The notes below the pieces were generated by a model. That model was not told the origin of the DNA. It saw only the letters and a list, made by a program, of their open reading frames with translations, and ran no database searches. Position numbers and translations under genes: made by a program. From Cyanobium sp. Aljojuca 7A6 (GTDB taxonomy: Bacteria > Cyanobacteriota > Cyanobacteriia > PCC-6307 > Cyanobiaceae): 64,000 nucleotides of DNA. Below, in pieces: positions 19,207 through 29,386 of the stretch; position 1 is the stretch's first letter; each line of letters starts with the position of its first letter. The DNA lies in the NCBI RefSeq assembly GCF_024346455.1, contig NZ_JAGQCY010000001.1:186001-250000 (forward strand), in the 5' to 3' direction.

Positions 19207-19926
19207 TCAGCGGGGGGGCGCCGGCACGATGCTGGTGCCGATGGGCTCACCGGCGACCGCTCTGGCGATGTTGCCCGAGCCGAACAGGTCGAAGACCACG
19301 ATCGGGATCGCGTTGTCCTTGCACAGGGCGATGGCGGTGCTGTCCATCACTTCGAGCTCGCCGCTGAGCACATCGAGGAAGGTGAGGGTTTCGTAGCGGA
19401 CCGCATCGGCATGCTTGGCGGGGTCCTTGTCGTAGACGCCATCCACCTTTGTGGCCTTGAAGATCACGTCGGCATTGATCTCAGCGGCCCGCAGGGCGGC
19501 GGTGGTATCGGTGGTGAAGAAGGGGTTGCCGCAGCCAGCCCCGAAGATCACCACCCGCCCTTTTTCCAGGTGCCGGATGGCCCGGCGGCGGATGTAGGGC
19601 TCGGCCACCTCCTGCATGGAGATGGCGCTCTGGACGCGGGTGGGCACACCGGCGCGCTCGAGGCCATCCTGCAGCGTGATGGCATTCATCACCGTGGCCA
19701 GCATGCCCACGTAATCGGCCGTGGCCCGGTCCATCCCCGCCGCCGAGCCCTTCAGCCCCCGAAAAATGTTGCCGCCACCGACGACGATCGCCAGTTCGGT
19801 ACCCCCGGCCACCACCTCAACCACATCGGTGGCGATCGACTGGACGATGGCGGGATCGATCCCATAACCCTGGCCCCCCATCAGCGCTTCACCGCTGATT
19901 TTGAGGAGAACGCGCCTGTAGGCCAT
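19207..19926 (-). CDS. pyrH: Uridylate kinase (UMP kinase)
   Basis: PyrH phosphorylates UMP to UDP and is feedback-controlled by UTP and GTP in bacteria. The 239-residue product from the ATG at 19926 ([17 protein letters not shown]) has the amino-acid-kinase-family glycine loop [10 protein letters not shown] near 55. Also present are the uridine-binding [16 protein letters not shown] near 75, [14 protein letters not shown] near 140, and the [12 protein letters not shown] segment near 165. It heads the pyrH-frr-flavoprotein set. About 100 bases upstream separate it from a small divergent gene. Confidence 0.98.
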   Translation of the reverse strand: MAYRRVLLKISGEALMGGQGYGIDPAIVQSIATDVVEVVAGGTELAIVVGGGNIFRGLKGSAAGMDRATADYVGMLATVMNAITLQDGLERAGVPTRVQSAISMQEVAEPYIRRRAIRHLEKGRVVIFGAGCGNPFFTTDTTAALRAAEINADVIFKATKVDGVYDKDPAKHADAVRYETLTFLDVLSGELEVMDSTAIALCKDNAIPIVVFDLFGSGNIARAVAGEPIGTSIVPAPPR

Positions 19927-20026
19927 CGACTCATGCGATCGGCCGAACAGTAGCAACCCTCCCCGCAGCACCACCAGGTTGCCCGCCTCACCGTCACCCG
20001 CTTCACTGCCCCAAAGGAGCATCGCC

Positions 20027-20212
20027 ATGCCCGTCGACCAGCCCGGACCTCGCAGCAGCGATGTGATGGCCCGCCTGACGCTCTCGGCCATGGATCGGGC
20101 CAGCGACAGCCCCGGCTTCTGGGGCCAACCCGAAGTGCACCGCGCCCTGCTGGTCAGCGGGCTGTCGGTGCTGGTCTGCAGCCTGGCCCGGCTGCGGGCC
20201 GACCTGGGCTGA
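20027..20212 (+). CDS. Small protein of about 61 residues, unknown
   Basis: An ATG at 20027 is preceded by a good ribosome-binding site (AAGGAG at 20014-20019, 7 bases before). The product contains [20 protein letters not shown] then an apolar stretch [18 protein letters not shown] that could be an amphipathic or membrane helix. It sits alone between pyrH and cobO, transcribed against both. No family is recognised. The start signal and non-random composition make it likely to be real. Confidence 0.5.
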   Translation: MPVDQPGPRSSDVMARLTLSAMDRASDSPGFWGQPEVHRALLVSGLSVLVCSLARLRADLG

Positions 20213-20233
20213 TCGCACTCGCCCCAGCCAGCG

Positions 20234-20935
20234 TCAGAACTCGATGCCCGCCTGGGCCTTCACCCCCTGCTCCCGGAACGGATGGCGCACCGCCTTCATC
20301 TCGGTGACCAGGTCGGCGCGCTCCAGCAGGGCCGCCGGGGCGCCACGACCGGTGAGGGCCACATGGGTCAGCGGCGGGCGCAGGGCGAGTCCTGCCAGCA
20401 CCTGGTCAGGGTCGAGATAGCCGAGCTTGAGGGCGACGTTGATCTCATCGAGCACCACCAGCTTGCGATCGGCGGCGGCGAGGTAGGCGCGGGAGCGCTC
20501 CCAGGCGCTCTGCACCAGCTGGCGGTCCCGCTCCCGGTCCTGGGTCTCCCAGGTGAACCCCTCGCCCAGGGCATGCCAGTGGAGCGCGTCGCCGAAACGC
20601 TCCAGGGCCCGGGCCTCGCCCGGCTGCCAGCCCCCCTTGATGAACTGCACCACCGCCACGTTCTCGCCATGACCCAGGGTGCGCAGCACCAGGCCCAGGG
20701 CGGCGGTGGTCTTGCCTTTGCCGTCGCCGGTGAAAACGAGCACCAGGCCCTTCTCCAGGTTGCGTTCCCCCACCCGCTGCTGCTGCACCTCCCGGCGGCG
20801 CTGCATACGGCGCCGATAGGCCTCCTGGTCGACCTCGGGGGCCAGGTCGCCCCCCGGGCCCAGCTCTTCGGCCTGGCGATCCAGGGCCAGCGCCCCGTCT
20901 GCCGCGGCTGGGGTCGTGGAGGCGATCGCCGTCAT
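20234..20935 (-). CDS. cobO: Cob(I)alamin / corrinoid adenosyltransferase
   Basis: CobO adds the adenosyl group to corrinoids in adenosylcobalamin/pseudocobalamin synthesis. The product (233 residues from the ATG at 20935) has a P-loop [16 protein letters not shown] near residue 75. The CobO/BtuR signatures [28 protein letters not shown] and VALTGRGAP follow. The first 50 residues are Ala-rich and probably disordered. Its neighbours are not cobalamin genes. It is separated by 62 bases from the recombinase gene on the same strand. Confidence 0.95.
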   Translation of the reverse strand: MTAIASTTPAAADGALALDRQAEELGPGGDLAPEVDQEAYRRRMQRRREVQQQRVGERNLEKGLVLVFTGDGKGKTTAALGLVLRTLGHGENVAVVQFIKGGWQPGEARALERFGDALHWHALGEGFTWETQDRERDRQLVQSAWERSRAYLAAADRKLVVLDEINVALKLGYLDPDQVLAGLALRPPLTHVALTGRGAPAALLERADLVTEMKAVRHPFREQGVKAQAGIEF

Positions 20936-20997
20936 GGGAGCCGGTTCCGTTTGGCGCACTCTGGCGGAACCCCGAACGCCCCGGGCGGCCCCTGGCC

Positions 20998-22194
20998 TCA
21001 GGAGGCCCGCAGGCGTGCCAGGGCGGTGTCGACCGCCTGCTGCTGGTCGCGCCGCGTGATCCAGTGGTGGTACGTGCGGGTGTGGATCGCCACCGAGTGG
21101 CCCATCATCCGGGCGGCCACCGTGTCGGGCAGACCGATGTGGATGGTGCGCACGGCCCAGGCATGGCGCAGGTCGTAGGGGGTGATCGGCAGCCCGTAGC
21201 GGCGGAACTGCTCCGCCACCCGCCGGCCCACCTGCTGCAGGGTGGTGCGGCGCAGATCGGTGCAGACCTGGGGCAGCCTTCCGTCGCCCTCGGCCAGGCT
21301 CTCAAGGCCAAAGCGCTCCACCCAGTCGGGCTGGAACGGCCACACCTGATGCTCGCCAGTCTTGCTGGTGGGCAGCACCCGCAGCACCCTGTCGCCCCCG
21401 GGCGCCAGGGCAGAAAGATCACAGAAAAAAACCTCGTGATTGCGCAGGCCGTAGGTGGCCATCAGGCCGTAGGCCAGGCGCCAGCGGGGATTGGGGATGG
21501 CCGCCACCAGCTCCTGGATGCGGGCATCGCTGGGCAGGCCCCGGAAGCGGGCCACGTGCAGGCCGTAGCCGCCACTGCGCTCGCTCCAGTCGGACGGCAG
21601 CGGCAGTTGCAGGTGGCGGGCCAAAGCCCCCAGGGCGATGCCGCACTGCTGGCGGCTGCGGCTGGCCAGGGGGTAGGTCTCCAGCACCCGCTCCAGCAGG
21701 GTGGCCTCCACAGCCGTAGCCCCATGGGCCCCGGCGGCCACCGCCTCAAGACGCCGCAGGTAGGGCCGGTAGGCACCGCTCCAGGTGCTGCGGCTGCCCG
21801 CGGGCCGGCGGCGGCGGCGGGGATCGGCGAAGAAGGCGGCCTCGAAACCGGCCAGCAGCGGCCGCAGTTCCCCGGCCTCAGAGGAGGTTTCCGGCGGGGA
21901 TGGGGGCGCCACCTTCGGGACTGACGTCTGGGCTGTCTTGGTGGACGGGCGCCGGCGCCAGGGCTCCCAGCTGAAGCTGCCCTGCTCCAGCGCCTGCCGC
22001 ACCCGCTTGAGCTGCTCGAGGGCGGCGGCCACACCGGCGCTGGTGGCCGGCAGCCCCAGGCTGATCCGCTGCACCGGCTGCGCCGCCGTGCCCTGCGGGC
22101 AAGGCAGGGGGCCGCGCAAGCCCAGCCGCTGCTGACGGATCTCCAGGCGCAGGCTGGTGCCCGAGGACGCCAGACGCTGATTCTCCTGCCGCAC
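20998..22194 (-). CDS. Tyrosine recombinase (site-specific integrase family)
   Basis: The 398-residue protein has the catalytic set of tyrosine recombinases in its C-terminal half. Arg I is in [13 protein letters not shown]-x-x-R in [12 protein letters not shown], the next His in [11 protein letters not shown], and the nucleophile Tyr in [11 protein letters not shown] near residue 375. The Lys between beta strands may be the one in [10 protein letters not shown]. The N-terminal core-binding part is unusual and preceded by a Pro/Arg-rich linker. There is no att duplication, tRNA or phage gene near, and flanks are housekeeping genes. It therefore looks like a resident recombinase, possibly serving chromosome dimer resolution. 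That role is inference. Confidence 0.85.
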   Translation of the reverse strand: MRQENQRLASSGTSLRLEIRQQRLGLRGPLPCPQGTAAQPVQRISLGLPATSAGVAAALEQLKRVRQALEQGSFSWEPWRRRPSTKTAQTSVPKVAPPSPPETSSEAGELRPLLAGFEAAFFADPRRRRRPAGSRSTWSGAYRPYLRRLEAVAAGAHGATAVEATLLERVLETYPLASRSRQQCGIALGALARHLQLPLPSDWSERSGGYGLHVARFRGLPSDARIQELVAAIPNPRWRLAYGLMATYGLRNHEVFFCDLSALAPGGDRVLRVLPTSKTGEHQVWPFQPDWVERFGLESLAEGDGRLPQVCTDLRRTTLQQVGRRVAEQFRRYGLPITPYDLRHAWAVRTIHIGLPDTVAARMMGHSVAIHTRTYHHWITRRDQQQAVDTALARLRAS

Positions 22195-22400
22195 CAGTGC
22201 TGCCGGGTCGGCGTCCGAGGTGGCGCCCGAATCGGAAGCGGCTGGCGATGGCAGGGCAGCCAGGGCGATGGCGCGGCAAGCATGGAGCTCAGCCGGAACC
22301 TACCCGTGCCATCCCATGGCCGCCAGGGTGCGGTTCGGTGACCTGGCTGGCGCCCGCCGGTGGGGAGGCGGCGTTACGCTCAGCCTTTCGGATCGAAGGC

Positions 22401-23576
22401 ATGGCCAGGGTCGGCGTGCTGCTGCTGAACCTCGGCGGTCCGGAACGGATCGAGGATGTCGGGCCTTTCCTCTACAACCTGTTCTCCGATCCGGAGATCA
22501 TTCGTCTGCCCACGCCGGCGCTGCAGAAGCCGCTGGCCTGGTTGATCAGCACCCTGCGCAGCGGCAAATCCAAGGAGGCCTACCGCTCGATCGGCGGCGG
22601 TTCTCCCCTGCGCCGCATCACCGAACAGCAGGCCAGGGAGCTGCAGAGCCGCCTGCGCCAGGAAGGTGTCGACGCCACCAGCTATGTGGCGATGCGCTAC
22701 TGGCATCCCTTCACCGAATCGGCCGTGGGCGACATCAAGGCCGACGGTGTGGAAGAGGTGGTGGTGCTCCCCCTCTACCCCCATTTCTCGATCAGCACCA
22801 GCGGCTCCAGCTTTCGCGAACTGCAGCGGCTGCGCCAGGCCGACCCGGCCTTCCGGCGGCTACCGATCCGCTGCATCCGCAGCTGGTACGACCATCCGGG
22901 GTACATCAACGCCATGGCCGGGCTGATCGCCCGGGAAGTGCGCGCCTCCGGCACGCCGGAGTCAGCCCACATCTTCTTCAGCGCCCACGGAGTGCCCAAG
23001 AGCTACGTGGAGGAAGCGGGCGATCCGTATCAGCAGGAGATCGAGGGCTGCGCCGCTCTGGTCATCCAGCGACTGCAAGAGATGCTGGGCCATGCCAACC
23101 CCTCCACCCTCGCCTACCAGAGCCGGGTGGGGCCGGTGGAATGGCTCAAGCCCTACACCGAGGATGCCCTGCGGGAGCTGGGCGAGCAGGGCGTCAAGGA
23201 GCTGGTGGTGGTGCCGATCAGCTTCGTCAGCGAGCACATCGAGACCCTTGAGGAGATCGACATCGAGTACCGGGAGATCGCCACCGAAGCCGGCATCACC
23301 CACTTCCGTCGGGTGCCCGCCCTCGACACCGATCCCACCTTCATCCAGGGCCTCGCCGACCTGGTGCACGAGGCCATGGCCGGCCCGGAGGTGAACCTCG
23401 ACATGGCGGCCCAACTGCCCAAGAAGGTGAAGCTCTACCCCCAGGACAAATGGGCCTGGGGCTGGAACAACAGCTCCGAGGTGTGGAACGGCCGACTGGC
23501 CATGGTCGGTTTTTCCGCTTTTCTGCTGGAATTGCTCACCGGTCAAGGCCCACTTCATGCCCTCGGACTGCTCTGA
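22401..23576 (+). CDS. hemH: Ferrochelatase with C-terminal chlorophyll-binding-like tail
   Basis: Ferrochelatase inserts iron into protoporphyrin IX to make haem. The catalytic domain (residues 1-320) begins [15 protein letters not shown], has the conserved His in [11 protein letters not shown] near 195, and the Glu-rich [17 protein letters not shown] near 277. After a linker the last 40 residues hold a single membrane helix of the CAB/HLIP type: [20 protein letters not shown]. This form is typical of cyanobacteria and plastids and can dimerise and bind pigment. The ATG at 22401 starts right at the family N-terminus. The 206 bases upstream hold no gene and should carry its promoter. Confidence 0.98.
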   Translation: MARVGVLLLNLGGPERIEDVGPFLYNLFSDPEIIRLPTPALQKPLAWLISTLRSGKSKEAYRSIGGGSPLRRITEQQARELQSRLRQEGVDATSYVAMRYWHPFTESAVGDIKADGVEEVVVLPLYPHFSISTSGSSFRELQRLRQADPAFRRLPIRCIRSWYDHPGYINAMAGLIAREVRASGTPESAHIFFSAHGVPKSYVEEAGDPYQQEIEGCAALVIQRLQEMLGHANPSTLAYQSRVGPVEWLKPYTEDALRELGEQGVKELVVVPISFVSEHIETLEEIDIEYREIATEAGITHFRRVPALDTDPTFIQGLADLVHEAMAGPEVNLDMAAQLPKKVKLYPQDKWAWGWNNSSEVWNGRLAMVGFSAFLLELLTGQGPLHALGLL

Positions 23577-24171
23577 TCGCCCCAGGCGTCACCGCCTGCG
23601 GGGCCGGTCGCTGCTGATGGCGGCGACCCTGGGCCTGAGCAGCCAGGGTCTGCCCGCCGAAGCCCGCAACGCCAGCCTCTGGAGCCGGGGGGCCTTTCCG
23701 GTGGCCAGCTTCGCCGGCTACACGAGCGGTTTCGGCATGCGCTCCCACCCCCTCAGCGGCGACGTACGGCCCCACTACGGCATCGACATCGCCGCCCCCC
23801 TGGGATCACCGATCCGCAGCTGGTGGACAGGGACGGTGAGTGAAGTGATCGTCGATGGCGGCTGCGGCAACGGACTGGTGATCCGCTCCGGCAGCTACGA
23901 GCACATCTATTGCCACCTCAGTGGCCAGGCCGGCAACGGCGTCTACCGCAGCGGCAACGTCCTGCTGCGGGTCGGCCAGCGGGTGGCCACCGGCCAGGTG
24001 ATCGCCCACGTCGGCCTGACGGGCAGCACCACCGGCCCCCACCTGCACTGGGGCCTGCGCTACCGGGGCGCCTGGATGGACCCGGCCCGCGTGTTGCGGG
24101 CCATGGCGGAGAGCCGCCGCCAGCGCAACCCAATTCCCCTGCAGCGACCTAACCTGGGTGTCTTCCGCTGA
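23557..24171 (+). CDS. M23-family (LytM) peptidase, exported
   Basis: The 204-residue product has a basic N-terminus with a short apolar segment ([18 protein letters not shown]) that can serve as a signal peptide. The M23 domain has the zinc ligands in [13 protein letters not shown] (H-x3-D) and in [10 protein letters not shown] (H-x-H), with [10 protein letters not shown] at the domain start. It should cut peptidoglycan cross-bridges or activate amidases in the periplasm. Its ATG lies 20 bases inside the end of hemH, so it is probably expressed with it. Confidence 0.9.
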   Translation: MPSDCSDRPRRHRLRGRSLLMAATLGLSSQGLPAEARNASLWSRGAFPVASFAGYTSGFGMRSHPLSGDVRPHYGIDIAAPLGSPIRSWWTGTVSEVIVDGGCGNGLVIRSGSYEHIYCHLSGQAGNGVYRSGNVLLRVGQRVATGQVIAHVGLTGSTTGPHLHWGLRYRGAWMDPARVLRAMAESRRQRNPIPLQRPNLGVFR

Positions 24172-24267
24172 TGGTGTCCAGACCGTTGCCCGGCTCGATG
24201 CCGTCCGGGGCTTCCGGTCTTCCAACCTGACGACCCCCTCCCCCCTCGCCAGTCCCCAGCCGCCGCC

Positions 24268-26178
24268 GTGACGCTCACGCCCCTTTCCACCGCCACAGCC
24301 GCCGCAGGGCACACAGCCGCCGCAGGGCCCATAGCCGCCCCTTCAGCCCCTGAAATGGCTCCTGAGGCGTCGGTTCCGAGGCGGGTGAGTGGGGGTTATG
24401 CCCTGATGGATGCCCTGCACCGCCATGGTGTAAGGCACATCTTCGGCTATCCGGGCGGGGCGATCCTGCCCATCTACGACGAGCTCCACAAGGCCGAATC
24501 CCGGGGCTGGCTGAAGCACATCCTGGTGCGTCACGAGCAGGGCGGCACCCATGCCGCCGATGCCTACGCCCGTGCCACCGGGAAGGTGGGTGTCTGCTTC
24601 GGCACCTCCGGCCCCGGCGCCACCAACCTGGTCACCGGCATCGCCACCGCCCAGATGGATTCGGTGCCGATGGTGGTGATCACCGGGCAGGTGCCCCGGG
24701 CTGCGATCGGCACCGATGCCTTCCAGGAAACCGACATCTTCGGCATCACCCTGCCGATCGTCAAACACTCCTGGGTGGTGCGCGATCCCGCCGACATCGG
24801 CCGCATCGTGGCGGAAGCCTTCCTGATCGCCGCCAGCGGCCGCCCCGGCCCGGTGCTGATCGACGTGCCCAAGGATGTGGGTGCCGAGGAATTTGACTAC
24901 ACACCGGTGGCTCCGGGGTCGGCTGTCCCCTCCGGCTTCAAGCGTCCGCCGGCCCCCAGGCCGGAGGCGATACGGGCGGCCCTGGACCTGATCCGCCAGG
25001 CCCGCCGCCCGCTCCTGTATGTGGGGGGCGGCGCCATCGCCTCCGACGCTCACGCGGAGGTGCACCAGCTGGCGGAGCGGTTCCGTCTGCCCGTCACCAC
25101 CACCTTGATGGGCAAGGGGGCCTTCGACGAGAACCACCCTCTGGCGGTGGGCATGCTGGGCATGCATGGCACCGCCTATGCCAATTTCGCCGTCACCGAG
25201 TGCGATCTGCTGATCGCCGTCGGGGCTCGCTTCGATGACCGGGTCACCGGCCGACTGGACAGCTTCGCCCCCCGGGCCCAGGTGATCCACATCGACATCG
25301 ATGCGGCCGAAGTGGGCAAGAACAGGGTGCCCGAGGTGCCGGTCGTGTCCGATGTCCGCCTGGCCCTTGAGGCCCTGCTGCAGGCCTCGGTCGGCGAAAG
25401 CTCCAACCGGCGCACCGACGCCTGGCTGGAGCGCATCGACACCTGGAAACACCACTACCCCCTGGTGATTCCCCAGCCCACCGGGGACATTGCCCCCCAG
25501 GAAGTGGTCATCGCCCTGAGGGAGCTGGCCCCTGAGGCCTTCTACACCACCGATGTGGGCCAGCATCAGATGTGGGCGGCCCAGTTCCTGCGCAACGGAC
25601 CCCGTCGCTGGATCAGCAGTGCCGGCCTGGGCACCATGGGCTTCGGCATGCCTGCCGCCATGGGCGTCCAGACGGCTTTCCCCGACGAACGGGTGATCTG
25701 CGTGGCCGGCGACGCCAGCATCCTGATGAACATCCAGGAACTGGGCACCCTCAGCCAGTACCAGCTGCCGGTGAAGGTGGTGGTCATCAACAACGGCTGG
25801 CAGGGCATGGTGCGCCAGTGGCAGGAGAGCTTCTACGAAGAGCGCTATTCCAGTTCCGAGATGACTGGAGGCATGCCCGACTTTCCCGCCCTGGCCGAGG
25901 CCTTCGGGGTCAAGGGCATCGGCATCACCGACCGGGCCCAGCTGCGCTCCGGCCTCGCTGAAGCCCTGGCCCACCCCGGTCCGGTGTTCGTCGATGTGCG
26001 CGTCCGACGCAACGAGAACTGCTACCCGATGGTTCCCCCAGGAGCCAGCAACGCCCAGATGGTGGGTCTGCCCAGCCATCCCGAACTCGCCATCGATACG
26101 ATCCGTCAATGCAACGCCTGCGGCAGCACCACGGCCAGCGCCCACCTCTTCTGTCCCAGTTGCGGCGCCAAACTCTGA
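24268..26178 (+). CDS. ilvB: Acetolactate synthase large subunit with C-terminal zinc-ribbon-like tail
   Basis: This ThDP enzyme makes acetolactate or acetohydroxybutyrate for valine, leucine and isoleucine. The GTG at 24268 gives 636 residues with an Ala-rich leader. The N-terminal ThDP domain has [14 protein letters not shown] and the catalytic Glu in [17 protein letters not shown]. The FAD-binding middle has [12 protein letters not shown]. The C-terminal domain has the ThDP/Mg motif [15 protein letters not shown] and [12 protein letters not shown]. The last 25 residues add two Cys pairs, CNACG and CPSCG, spaced like a zinc ribbon and absent from enterobacterial enzymes. The regulatory small subunit is not nearby. 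Confidence 0.97.
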   Translation: MTLTPLSTATAAAGHTAAAGPIAAPSAPEMAPEASVPRRVSGGYALMDALHRHGVRHIFGYPGGAILPIYDELHKAESRGWLKHILVRHEQGGTHAADAYARATGKVGVCFGTSGPGATNLVTGIATAQMDSVPMVVITGQVPRAAIGTDAFQETDIFGITLPIVKHSWVVRDPADIGRIVAEAFLIAASGRPGPVLIDVPKDVGAEEFDYTPVAPGSAVPSGFKRPPAPRPEAIRAALDLIRQARRPLLYVGGGAIASDAHAEVHQLAERFRLPVTTTLMGKGAFDENHPLAVGMLGMHGTAYANFAVTECDLLIAVGARFDDRVTGRLDSFAPRAQVIHIDIDAAEVGKNRVPEVPVVSDVRLALEALLQASVGESSNRRTDAWLERIDTWKHHYPLVIPQPTGDIAPQEVVIALRELAPEAFYTTDVGQHQMWAAQFLRNGPRRWISSAGLGTMGFGMPAAMGVQTAFPDERVICVAGDASILMNIQELGTLSQYQLPVKVVVINNGWQGMVRQWQESFYEERYSSSEMTGGMPDFPALAEAFGVKGIGITDRAQLRSGLAEALAHPGPVFVDVRVRRNENCYPMVPPGASNAQMVGLPSHPELAIDTIRQCNACGSTTASAHLFCPSCGAKL

Positions 26179-26516
26179 CCCTGGTCGGGGTCCTGCTGGC
26201 CCTCCTGCTGCTCTGGCCCGGAGCGGCGGCGGCGGCGGAGGTGTTTCAGGTGCGTAGTGGAACGCTGCTCCAGGTGGGTGATGGAAACCGCAGCTACGCC
26301 GTGGAGCTGGCCTGCATGGAGCTGGTGGCGAACCACGAGACGGAGGCGACCGCCTGGCTGCGCCAGGCCCTGCCCCGTCGCACCAAGGTGAATCTGCACC
26401 CCATGGGCCAGCGGGACGGCACGCTCCTGGCCCAGGTGAGCCTGCTCTCCAGTGGCGCCGACATTGCCACCGGCCTGATTGAGGCCGGCCTGGCGCAGGC
26501 GGTGGCCTGCCCATGA
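26109..26516 (+). CDS. Exported SNase-like (thermonuclease-fold) protein
   Basis: The 135-residue product starts inside the 3' end of ilvB (70-base overlap) and has a signal peptide: a basic start, a span [20 protein letters not shown], then EVFQ. The remainder follows the staphylococcal-nuclease fold pattern: [46 protein letters not shown] and [13 protein letters not shown]. The catalytic Arg/Glu/Arg triad is not clearly retained, so it may bind rather than cut nucleic acid. Its stop overlaps the next ATG. Confidence 0.65.
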   Translation: MQRLRQHHGQRPPLLSQLRRQTLTLVGVLLALLLLWPGAAAAAEVFQVRSGTLLQVGDGNRSYAVELACMELVANHETEATAWLRQALPRRTKVNLHPMGQRDGTLLAQVSLLSSGADIATGLIEAGLAQAVACP

Positions 26517-26707
26517 GCCTCAACCGCACCGCCAAGGGCATCGTGCTGGTGCCCACCCTGCTGCTCGGTGGAGCCTTTCTGGCCGCCGGCACCTGGATGG
26601 AGGGCCCCGCTGCCGCGAACCGTGGCCTGGCCCTCACCCTGGGAGGGCTCCTGATGGGAGCCGGTCTGCTGGCCCAGCTGCTGCCCGAACCCGGCCCGGA
26701 CCCATAG
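26513..26707 (+). CDS. Small two-helix membrane protein, unknown
   Basis: The 64-residue product starts at an ATG that overlaps the stop of the SNase-like gene (ATGA). It has two apolar segments: GIVLVPTLLLGGAFLAAGTW and GLALTLGGLLMGAGLLAQLL. No motif is recognised. It lies 23 bases before ppsA and probably belongs to the ilvB-ppsA transcript. Confidence 0.6.
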   Translation: MSLNRTAKGIVLVPTLLLGGAFLAAGTWMEGPAAANRGLALTLGGLLMGAGLLAQLLPEPGPDP

Positions 26708-26730
26708 TTGGTGTAGTCAGGGCGAAGGGG

Positions 26731-29193
26731 ATGCGGAACTCCGATCAGCTCGTGGTGCCCCTGGCACAGGTCGGCCTGGAATCCATCGCCGAGGTGGGGG
26801 GCAAGAACGCCTCCCTCGGGGAGATGATCCAGCAGCTGGGGCCTGTGGGCGTCCAGGTGCCGGGAGGCTTCGCCACCACGGCCGCCGCCTACCGCCTGTT
26901 CATCACGGCCAACGGGCTCAGGCCCGCCCTCGCCACCCTGCTCCACGGGCTCGACACCAACGACCTGGCGGCCCTGCAGGCGGCCGGCCAGGGGGCCAGG
27001 GAACTCCTGGGCGGGGCCGAACTGCCGCCGCCCCTGAAGGAGGCGATCGTGACGGCTTACCGGGAGCTGGCCGGCGAGATGGCGGCCTGCGGCGTCCCTG
27101 CCGCCGTGGCGGTGCGCTCCAGCGCCACGGCCGAGGACCTGCCGGAGGCGAGCTTCGCCGGGCAGCAGGAGACCTACCTGCACGTTGAGGGGGAAGCGGC
27201 CCTGCTGGCAGCCTGCCGGCGTTGCTATGCCTCCCTGTTCACCGATCGGGCCATCGCCTACCGGCAGCAGCACGGCTTCGATCACCTGGAGGTGGCCCTT
27301 TCGATCGGGGTGCAGCGCATGGTGCGCTCCGACCTGGCCAGCTCCGGGGTGATGTTCAGCATCGACACCGAAACCGGTTTCCGCGACGCCGTGCTGCTGA
27401 CCGCCGCCTACGGGCTGGGGGAAAACGTGGTGCAGGGCGCCGTGAACCCGGATGAATGGCTGATCTTCAAGCCCACCCTGGAGCAGGGTTTCGCCCCGAT
27501 CCTCAGCCGACAGCTGGGCAGCAAAGCACTGCGCATGGTCTACGCCGACCCCAGCGGCGGCGATGGCCGGGCGGTGCGCAACGAAGCGGTGTCCCCGGAC
27601 GACAGCCGGCGCTTCGCCCTCAGCGATGGCGAGGCCCTCACCCTGGCGCGCTGGGCCTGCGTGATCGAGCGCCACTACAGCGAGCGCCGGGGAGTGCCCA
27701 CCCCGATGGACATCGAATGGGCCAAGGACGGCCTCAGCGGGGCGCTGTTCATCCTCCAGGCCCGGCCGGAGACGGTGGAATCCCGCCGGGGCGGAGCGGT
27801 GCTGCGCAGCTGGCACCTGGAGCCGCACCAAGCTGAGGAGATCACCAGCGGCCGGGCCATCGGTGCCTCGGTGAGCAGCGGCCGGGCCCGGGTGATCAAC
27901 GATCCCAGCGAGATCGCCCGGTTCAGCAGCGGCGACCTGCTGGTCACCCGTCGCACCGACCCCGACTGGGAGCCGATCCTGAGGAAGGCCAGCGGTGTGG
28001 TCACCGACCAGGGGGGCCGCACCTGCCACGCGGCGATCATCGCCCGTGAGATGGGCCTGACGGCGATCGTCGGCACGGGCGACGGCACCAGCCGCATCGG
28101 CGACGGCGACACCGTCACCCTCAGCTGCTGCGAGGGGGATGTGGGCCATGTGTACCGCGGGGCCCTGCCCTTCCGGGTGGAGGAGCAGGCCATCGACGAC
28201 CTGCCCGACACCCGCACCAGGATCCTGATGAACGTGGGCAATCCCGAGGAGGCCTTCAACCTGGCCTCGATCCCCTGCGACGGAGTGGGGCTGGCCCGTT
28301 TGGAGTTCATCATCGCCAACCACATCCGGGTCCACCCGATGGCGTTGCTGCAGCCCGAACGGGTGACGGCGGCGGCCGATCGGGCCGCCATCGCCGAGCT
28401 GGTCGTGGGCTACGACGACCCGGCCGATTACTACGTGGACCTGCTGAGCCAGGGCATGGCCCGGATCGCCGCCGCCTTCCATCCCCGGCCGGTGATCCTG
28501 CGCTTCTCCGACTTCAAGAGCAACGAATACGCCCGACTGCTGGGGGGGTCGGCCTTCGAGCCCGCCGAGGAGAACCCGATGATCGGCTGGCGGGGGGCGT
28601 CGCGCTACTACGCGCCGGCCTTCCGCGCCGCCTTCGCCTTGGAGTGCCGGGCCCTGCGCCGGGTGCGCGAGTCGATGGGCCTGGGCAACGTGATCCCAAT
28701 GGTGCCCTTCTGCCGTACCCCCGAGGAGGGGGACCGGGTGCTGGCCGTGATGGCCGCCGAAGGACTGGTGCGTGGAAAGGACGGGCTGGAGGTGTACGTG
28801 ATGTGCGAGCTGCCCAGCAACGTGATCGGTGCTGAAGCCTTCGCCGAGCGCTTCGATGGCTTCTCGATCGGCTCCAACGACCTCACCCAGCTGACCCTGG
28901 GACTGGATCGGGACTCCGCCCTGGTGGCGGACCTGTTCGACGAGCGGCATCCCACGGTCAAGGAGATGATCCGCCTGGCGATCCGCACGGCCCGGCGCTG
29001 TGGCCGCAAGATCGGCATCTGCGGCCAGGCCCCCAGCGACTACCCCGACTTCGCCCGTTTCCTGGTGGAGGAAGGGATCGACTCGATCAGCCTCAACCCC
29101 GATGCGGTCGTAACGACCCGCATTGCCATCGCCGCCATGGAGGCCGAGCTGGACGCTGCGGCCTCAGCAGGAAGCCTGACGCAGCCCGACTGA
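26731..29193 (+). CDS. ppsA: Phosphoenolpyruvate synthase (pyruvate, water dikinase)
   Basis: PpsA converts pyruvate, ATP and water to PEP, AMP and phosphate. The 820-residue product from the ATG at 26731 starts with the nucleotide-binding domain (EVGGKNASLGEMIQQL; VAVRSSATAEDLPEASFAGQ). The phosphohistidine domain follows, with the catalytic His in GGRTCHAAIIAREMG near residue 430. The C-terminal PEP-binding barrel has FSIGSNDLTQLTLGLDRD and the Cys of GICGQAPSDYPDF. Length and order are normal. The start is close behind a small membrane-protein gene. Confidence 0.97.
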   Translation: MRNSDQLVVPLAQVGLESIAEVGGKNASLGEMIQQLGPVGVQVPGGFATTAAAYRLFITANGLRPALATLLHGLDTNDLAALQAAGQGARELLGGAELPPPLKEAIVTAYRELAGEMAACGVPAAVAVRSSATAEDLPEASFAGQQETYLHVEGEAALLAACRRCYASLFTDRAIAYRQQHGFDHLEVALSIGVQRMVRSDLASSGVMFSIDTETGFRDAVLLTAAYGLGENVVQGAVNPDEWLIFKPTLEQGFAPILSRQLGSKALRMVYADPSGGDGRAVRNEAVSPDDSRRFALSDGEALTLARWACVIERHYSERRGVPTPMDIEWAKDGLSGALFILQARPETVESRRGGAVLRSWHLEPHQAEEITSGRAIGASVSSGRARVINDPSEIARFSSGDLLVTRRTDPDWEPILRKASGVVTDQGGRTCHAAIIAREMGLTAIVGTGDGTSRIGDGDTVTLSCCEGDVGHVYRGALPFRVEEQAIDDLPDTRTRILMNVGNPEEAFNLASIPCDGVGLARLEFIIANHIRVHPMALLQPERVTAAADRAAIAELVVGYDDPADYYVDLLSQGMARIAAAFHPRPVILRFSDFKSNEYARLLGGSAFEPAEENPMIGWRGASRYYAPAFRAAFALECRALRRVRESMGLGNVIPMVPFCRTPEEGDRVLAVMAAEGLVRGKDGLEVYVMCELPSNVIGAEAFAERFDGFSIGSNDLTQLTLGLDRDSALVADLFDERHPTVKEMIRLAIRTARRCGRKIGICGQAPSDYPDFARFLVEEGIDSISLNPDAVVTTRIAIAAMEAELDAAASAGSLTQPD

Positions 29194-29349
29194 GGGGGCA
29201 CCCATGGGTGGGGCCCAGAGGCGCCAGAGCAGCAGGCCGTGGGCGCTGCAGCGCACCACGCAGAGCGCCGCCAGACCCATGCAGAGGGGACAGTGAGCCA
29301 GACCCATCAGAACTCCGGCTCCAACCTCGATCAACTTCCACCATGGCAC
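29164..29349 (-). CDS. Small Cys-rich hydrophobic protein (putative)
   Basis: A 61-residue frame starting at GTG 29349 reads PWWKLIEVGAGVLMGLAHCPL and then CMGLAALCVVRCSAHGLLLWR. It is one or two apolar segments with a C-x2-C and C-x4-C-like pattern. Its composition resembles a membrane protein rather than antisense noise, and it fills the space between ppsA (30-base overlap) and the flavoprotein gene. No ribosome-binding site is evident, so the call is tentative. Confidence 0.4.
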   Translation of the reverse strand: MPWWKLIEVGAGVLMGLAHCPLCMGLAALCVVRCSAHGLLLWRLWAPPMGAPSVGLRQASC

Positions 29350-29386
29350 CTTCCGCGGCGTCGTGCCCTAGAACGCCAACAGACCC

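Noticed and set aside
20998-22194. Recombinase as the marker of a genomic island
   Set aside because: No attachment-site duplication, tRNA or phage genes are seen, and the flanks are cobO and hemH with similar base composition.
24343-28950. A 1535-codon open frame on the minus strand
   Set aside because: It lies fully antisense to ilvB and ppsA, both clear enzymes. Its product is low-complexity Gly/Ala/His/Gln-rich, as expected for the mirror of GC-rich coding sequence.
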